A stretch of DNA of 64,000 nucleotides from Fictibacillus nanhaiensis (lineage in GTDB: Bacteria; Bacillota; Bacilli; Bacillales; Fictibacillaceae), in the NCBI RefSeq assembly GCF_019801215.1, contig NZ_JAHVJO010000001.1:1426001-1490000 (forward strand), written 5' to 3'. Of this stretch, positions 61,444-64,000 are shown piece after piece (the stretch's first letter is position 1; the number at the start of each line of letters is the position of its first letter). The notes beneath the pieces are model-generated. The model ran no database searches. It had not been told where the DNA came from and worked only from the letters and a program-made list of their open reading frames with translations. Made by a program: the position numbers and the translations under genes.

Positions 61444-61524
61444 TACAAAAAGCGAGCCAGACTTAGAAATTAATTCGGAATTACTCATAAAATTCCTCTA
61501 TTTGCTCTTAAAGCTTAAATCATA

Positions 61525-61565
61525 CAAAAAAGGTGTCTCACCCAATAGTGAAACACCCTTTTATT
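61525..61565. terminator. Bidirectional terminator, LysE / yteA
   Basis: GGTGTcTCAC / GTGAaACACC stem with AAAAAA and TTTTATTTT flanks. The 190-bp gap holds only this and degenerate ACTCATAAAA units like those at 50630. Confidence 0.85.
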
Positions 61566-61632
61566 TTCATAGAAAATCCGTCTCATTCTTCTCGATTTTC
61601 GCTGACTTTCCTTTAAAAAGCTCGTGTTTTTC

Positions 61633-62361
61633 TTAATTATCATACTTATCTTTGTCTAATTGTCGATCTTCTTCTGCATCTAACTCGTCTTCGTATTCTT
61701 CATGTTTTCGGTTATGCACTACATTGACTTCTTTTCCGGTGATATCCGTTGCTACAAATCCTTCGTAATCTTCCACATACCCATCATCGTCTTCTGAGTC
61801 CTCATACATCTCGTTATAGTCACTTTTTTCAGGATCTGTAAAATCAGAAGGTGTTTCACTTGTGCCGTAACGAGCTACCGACTGCCATGTGTCTTCAGAA
61901 TCAAAGAAAGTGGCGTCTCTTCCGTCATTGCTCCGTCTCGAATAATCTGGACCTGCTACTTCTTCCTCTATTGGTCTGTCATCTGAAGAATGTTGTCCTG
62001 GACTATGTTCTTTACAATAAAGAGTTGCTGGTACCGCCTCTAATCGTTCTTTTGAAATATCTGCACCGCACGTTTTACAAACTCCGTAATCCCCGTTTTC
62101 CATACTGTTTAGTGCAGCGTCGATGTCTTCAAGTTCCTTTTCGTGCAGATCGTTCAAAGCAATATCTTTTTCTTTTTCAAAAAGTTCCGTCCCTAAGTCT
62201 CCAGGATGATTATCATAGCTTGATAATTCACCTGTAGAGTCTTTAGGAAACCCTGTATCGTTACCGAAGGAGTCGTTTCTCTCCCTCATTGCCTTGATCT
62301 CTTCTTTTCGTGAGAGTAAAATTTCTCTAAAATGGTCCATTTCTTGTGTAGTTAATGACAT
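61633..62361 (-). CDS. yteA: YteA-family sporulation protein (TraR/DksA zinc-finger type)
   Basis: 242 residues. Coiled-coil N-terminus, then the DksA/TraR-like part with LHEKELEDIDAALNSMENGDYGVCKTCGADISKERLEAVPATLYCKEHS; the zinc site here is CKTC plus CKEH. The C-terminal 100 residues are acidic and low-complexity. Length and layout match B. subtilis YteA, annotated as sporulation-associated. Whether it acts on RNA polymerase is not known. Confidence 0.93.
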   Translation of the reverse strand: MSLTTQEMDHFREILLSRKEEIKAMRERNDSFGNDTGFPKDSTGELSSYDNHPGDLGTELFEKEKDIALNDLHEKELEDIDAALNSMENGDYGVCKTCGADISKERLEAVPATLYCKEHSPGQHSSDDRPIEEEVAGPDYSRRSNDGRDATFFDSEDTWQSVARYGTSETPSDFTDPEKSDYNEMYEDSEDDDGYVEDYEGFVATDITGKEVNVVHNRKHEEYEDELDAEEDRQLDKDKYDN

Positions 62362-62672
62362 ATTTCAAGCTCCCTTCCAACTTCTATATACCATTTCATA
62401 CCCGTTTCCTTCTGAATATATCCATCCCGTGTATTTTGTACATTTCCTATTGATGCTATACTTTAAACCTATCTCTTGAATAGAACGAAACTTCAAACCG
62501 CTTTTCGGAATCATATGGACAGCATAAACATTCACCGATTTTGATAAAAATTGAAATAATTATCATATGAAATGTAAAAAAGTGTTGAAAAATTGCTTTT
62601 TTTCCAAGTTTTTGTAAGGTATGCTATTAGTATCATTTTTATAAAGCAATAGTAAGAAAGGTGGGTGTACGT
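62362..62672. promoter_or_regulatory. Divergent intergenic region yteA / HD-GYP gene
   Basis: 311 bp, AT-rich, no gene. Contains TTGAAATAATTATCA at 62551-62565, which matches one side of the Fur/PerR 7-1-7 repeat well and the other poorly; probably chance. Confidence 0.35.
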
Positions 62673-64000
62673 GTGGAACGATTTGATCGGTTTGAACGAC
62701 ATTTATTAAAGAATTACATCCTTGGATCAACAGCAGCTGTTTTAGGTGTCGGTGGCGTCTTTTTATTCACGACTCTCCGTTTTTCAATCAAAGAAATATT
62801 TGTACTATGCGGAATCCTTTTTCTTTCTGGTTTGATCATGTTTTCATTGGAGTACACGTTCTTTAGAATGCATACTAGCGTTTTTCGTACATATTTCTCA
62901 AAAAAACATCCACCTTTACAAATCGCTGAAAAAGCATATTTTCATGCTCATCATTTCCCGATTCGAACGGTAAAGCGAATACTTGGACCACATTTATTCG
63001 GTCTGTCTATTCCTGCATCTTGTCTGGCTGCAGTTAGTATTTATTTTGGTTATTTATCATTGCCTTATTATTATATATATCTTGCTGCGCTCGGAGCGAT
63101 CTTGGTCGCTGGAATGCACGCCATTATTGAATTCTTTTTAACTACAAAAGCCGTTCAGCCTATCTTGAAGCATATCCAGGAAAATACGTTAAAAGATCAT
63201 GGTGTAATCCTTTCACTCTCTTCTTCAAAACACATTTCGATTCAGCGGAAAATTCAATGGAGTACTCTGTTCATAGGTACATTTCCTCTTTTGTTGTTTG
63301 CTCTGGCAAATCAAGTACGTTTATACCAAATTTCCGCTCCAGTTAATGATTCTTATTGGACATGGGCATTGTTTGTCTTGCTTATCGGAATTTCTTTTGC
63401 GATCTATGGGGCTTTTCTATTATTTAAGGACATTCAGCAGCCTATGGTCGAGCTTCAGGAAGGTATGTATGAAGTGACGACTGGAAACAGCAATGCTAAA
63501 GTGGATGATCTATATTCAGATGAATTCTCAAAACTGATTAAAGGATTCAACCATATGGCACGAGCCATACAATCACGTGAACTAGAAAATAAACAATTGC
63601 TTGAAAGTTTCTTTGCGACGATGGCAGCAACACTTGATGCTCGTGACCCATACACGGCTGGACATAGCTTGCGTGTTGCTGACTATGCGATGAAAATCGG
63701 ACAAATGGCTGGACTTCCCTTTCAGCAGCTGATTCAGCTCAAAAAATCAGCACTGCTCCATGATATTGGGAAGATCGGTATTCCTGACATGGTTTTATTA
63801 AAGGAAGAACGTCTAACAGATGAAGAATTTGAGCTGATTAAAAAACATCCTGCCATTGGCGCTGATATCCTTGCACAAGTTCAGCCTTATGATGCGATGA
63901 AACCCCTTCTTCCAGGAGTTCGTTATCATCATGAACGATACGACGGGAAAGGTTATCCTGAACAACTAGCAGGTGAAGACATCCCGGTGTTTGGAAGAAT
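62673..64000 (+). CDS. HD-GYP domain c-di-GMP phosphodiesterase, C-terminus cut by window edge
   Basis: At least 442 codons open to the window edge. N-terminal half with about five to six membrane segments (residues 20-255), a HAMP-like stretch (QQPMVELQEGMYEVTTGNSNAKVDD), then HD-GYP from about 310: HSLRVADYAM, LLHDIGKIGIPD, KKHPAIGADIL, HHERYDGKGYP. The HD dyad and GYP are intact, so hydrolysis of c-di-GMP is expected. GTG start 62673 is 8 nt behind AAGGTGG. Confidence 0.92.
   Translation, partial: MERFDRFERHLLKNYILGSTAAVLGVGGVFLFTTLRFSIKEIFVLCGILFLSGLIMFSLEYTFFRMHTSVFRTYFSKKHPPLQIAEKAYFHAHHFPIRTVKRILGPHLFGLSIPASCLAAVSIYFGYLSLPYYYIYLAALGAILVAGMHAIIEFFLTTKAVQPILKHIQENTLKDHGVILSLSSSKHISIQRKIQWSTLFIGTFPLLLFALANQVRLYQISAPVNDSYWTWALFVLLIGISFAIYGAFLLFKDIQQPMVELQEGMYEVTTGNSNAKVDDLYSDEFSKLIKGFNHMARAIQSRELENKQLLESFFATMAATLDARDPYTAGHSLRVADYAMKIGQMAGLPFQQLIQLKKSALLHDIGKIGIPDMVLLKEERLTDEEFELIKKHPAIGADILAQVQPYDAMKPLLPGVRYHHERYDGKGYPEQLAGEDIPVFGR

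Noticed and set aside
62551-62565. Fur/PerR box before the HD-GYP gene
   Set aside because: Only one half fits; the region is very AT-rich, so chance is likely. Mentioned in the region entry only.

Overview
The window comes from a low-GC, endospore-forming Firmicute, most likely a Bacillaceae member; Fictibacillus-like is a guess from overall flavour, not a measurement. Evidence: an alpha/beta-type small acid-soluble spore protein, a YteA-type sporulation protein, a LysM/GH18 spore-cortex hydrolase, a YdjO-type protein, T-box and TPP riboswitch leaders, and strong AGGAGG-type ribosome binding sites throughout. It is ordinary chromosome, densely packed, with no phage, plasmid or CRISPR region.

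Layout. 1-5.7 kb: a partial class B penicillin-binding protein, an EAL phosphodiesterase gene broken by an in-frame amber codon, and a three-gene ABC-2 exporter. 5.7-9.1 kb: a patatin-like lipase, an intergenic block of 278-bp tandem repeats carrying a nested MITE-like insert, and a four-SH3b cell-wall amidase. 9.2-19.5 kb: HAD phosphatase, EamA transporter, SASP, ExeM/NucH-like extracellular nuclease, SRAP protein, thioesterase, 6-phosphogluconate dehydrogenase, TauE/SafE exporter, DegV, MarR. 19.7-30.4 kb: WYL regulator, YdjO, YtxH (sigma-B-like promoter), a P1B-4 metal ATPase with a Fur/PerR-like box, an ABC pump with a divergent TetR regulator and paired operators, NUDIX, and an SgrR-like regulator divergent from an MFS/YdcF pair. 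30.5-33.8 kb: a second-type prolyl-tRNA synthetase under a T-box, and the GH18 cortex hydrolase, frameshifted exactly at its catalytic motif. 33.9-38.8 kb: a LacI-controlled sugar operon (ThuA, two Gfo/Idh/MocA dehydrogenases, a TIM-barrel isomerase) with two near-identical palindromic operators. 39-46.2 kb: AI-2E and DUF1206 membrane proteins, Fsr-type MFS, a small HTH / unknown / ClpP operon, and thiD-thiE under a TPP riboswitch. 46.5-64 kb: IDEAL protein, DUF4349 lipoprotein, SEC-C protein, APC permease, DeoR regulator, two MazG-like proteins, YkvI, a GGDEF cyclase, a lone holin, an orphan FlgM-like anti-sigma factor, NCS2 permease, hydrolases, LysE exporter, YteA and a partial HD-GYP phosphodiesterase.

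Cross-cutting signals. (i) A family of at least seven short palindromes (core GGGGACAGACCC and its complement, sometimes with a GTAG foot and an accompanying ACAAATACAAAT hairpin) sits mostly directly behind stop codons of minus-strand genes and in one case encodes the last residues of a transporter. (ii) Two genes are broken at single sites while otherwise intact (EAL, GH18). (iii) c-di-GMP turnover is represented three times: the amber-interrupted EAL, a GGDEF cyclase and an HD-GYP protein. The strongest candidates for undescribed biology are the regulator / small protein / ClpP operon, the orphan FlgM pair and the palindrome family.
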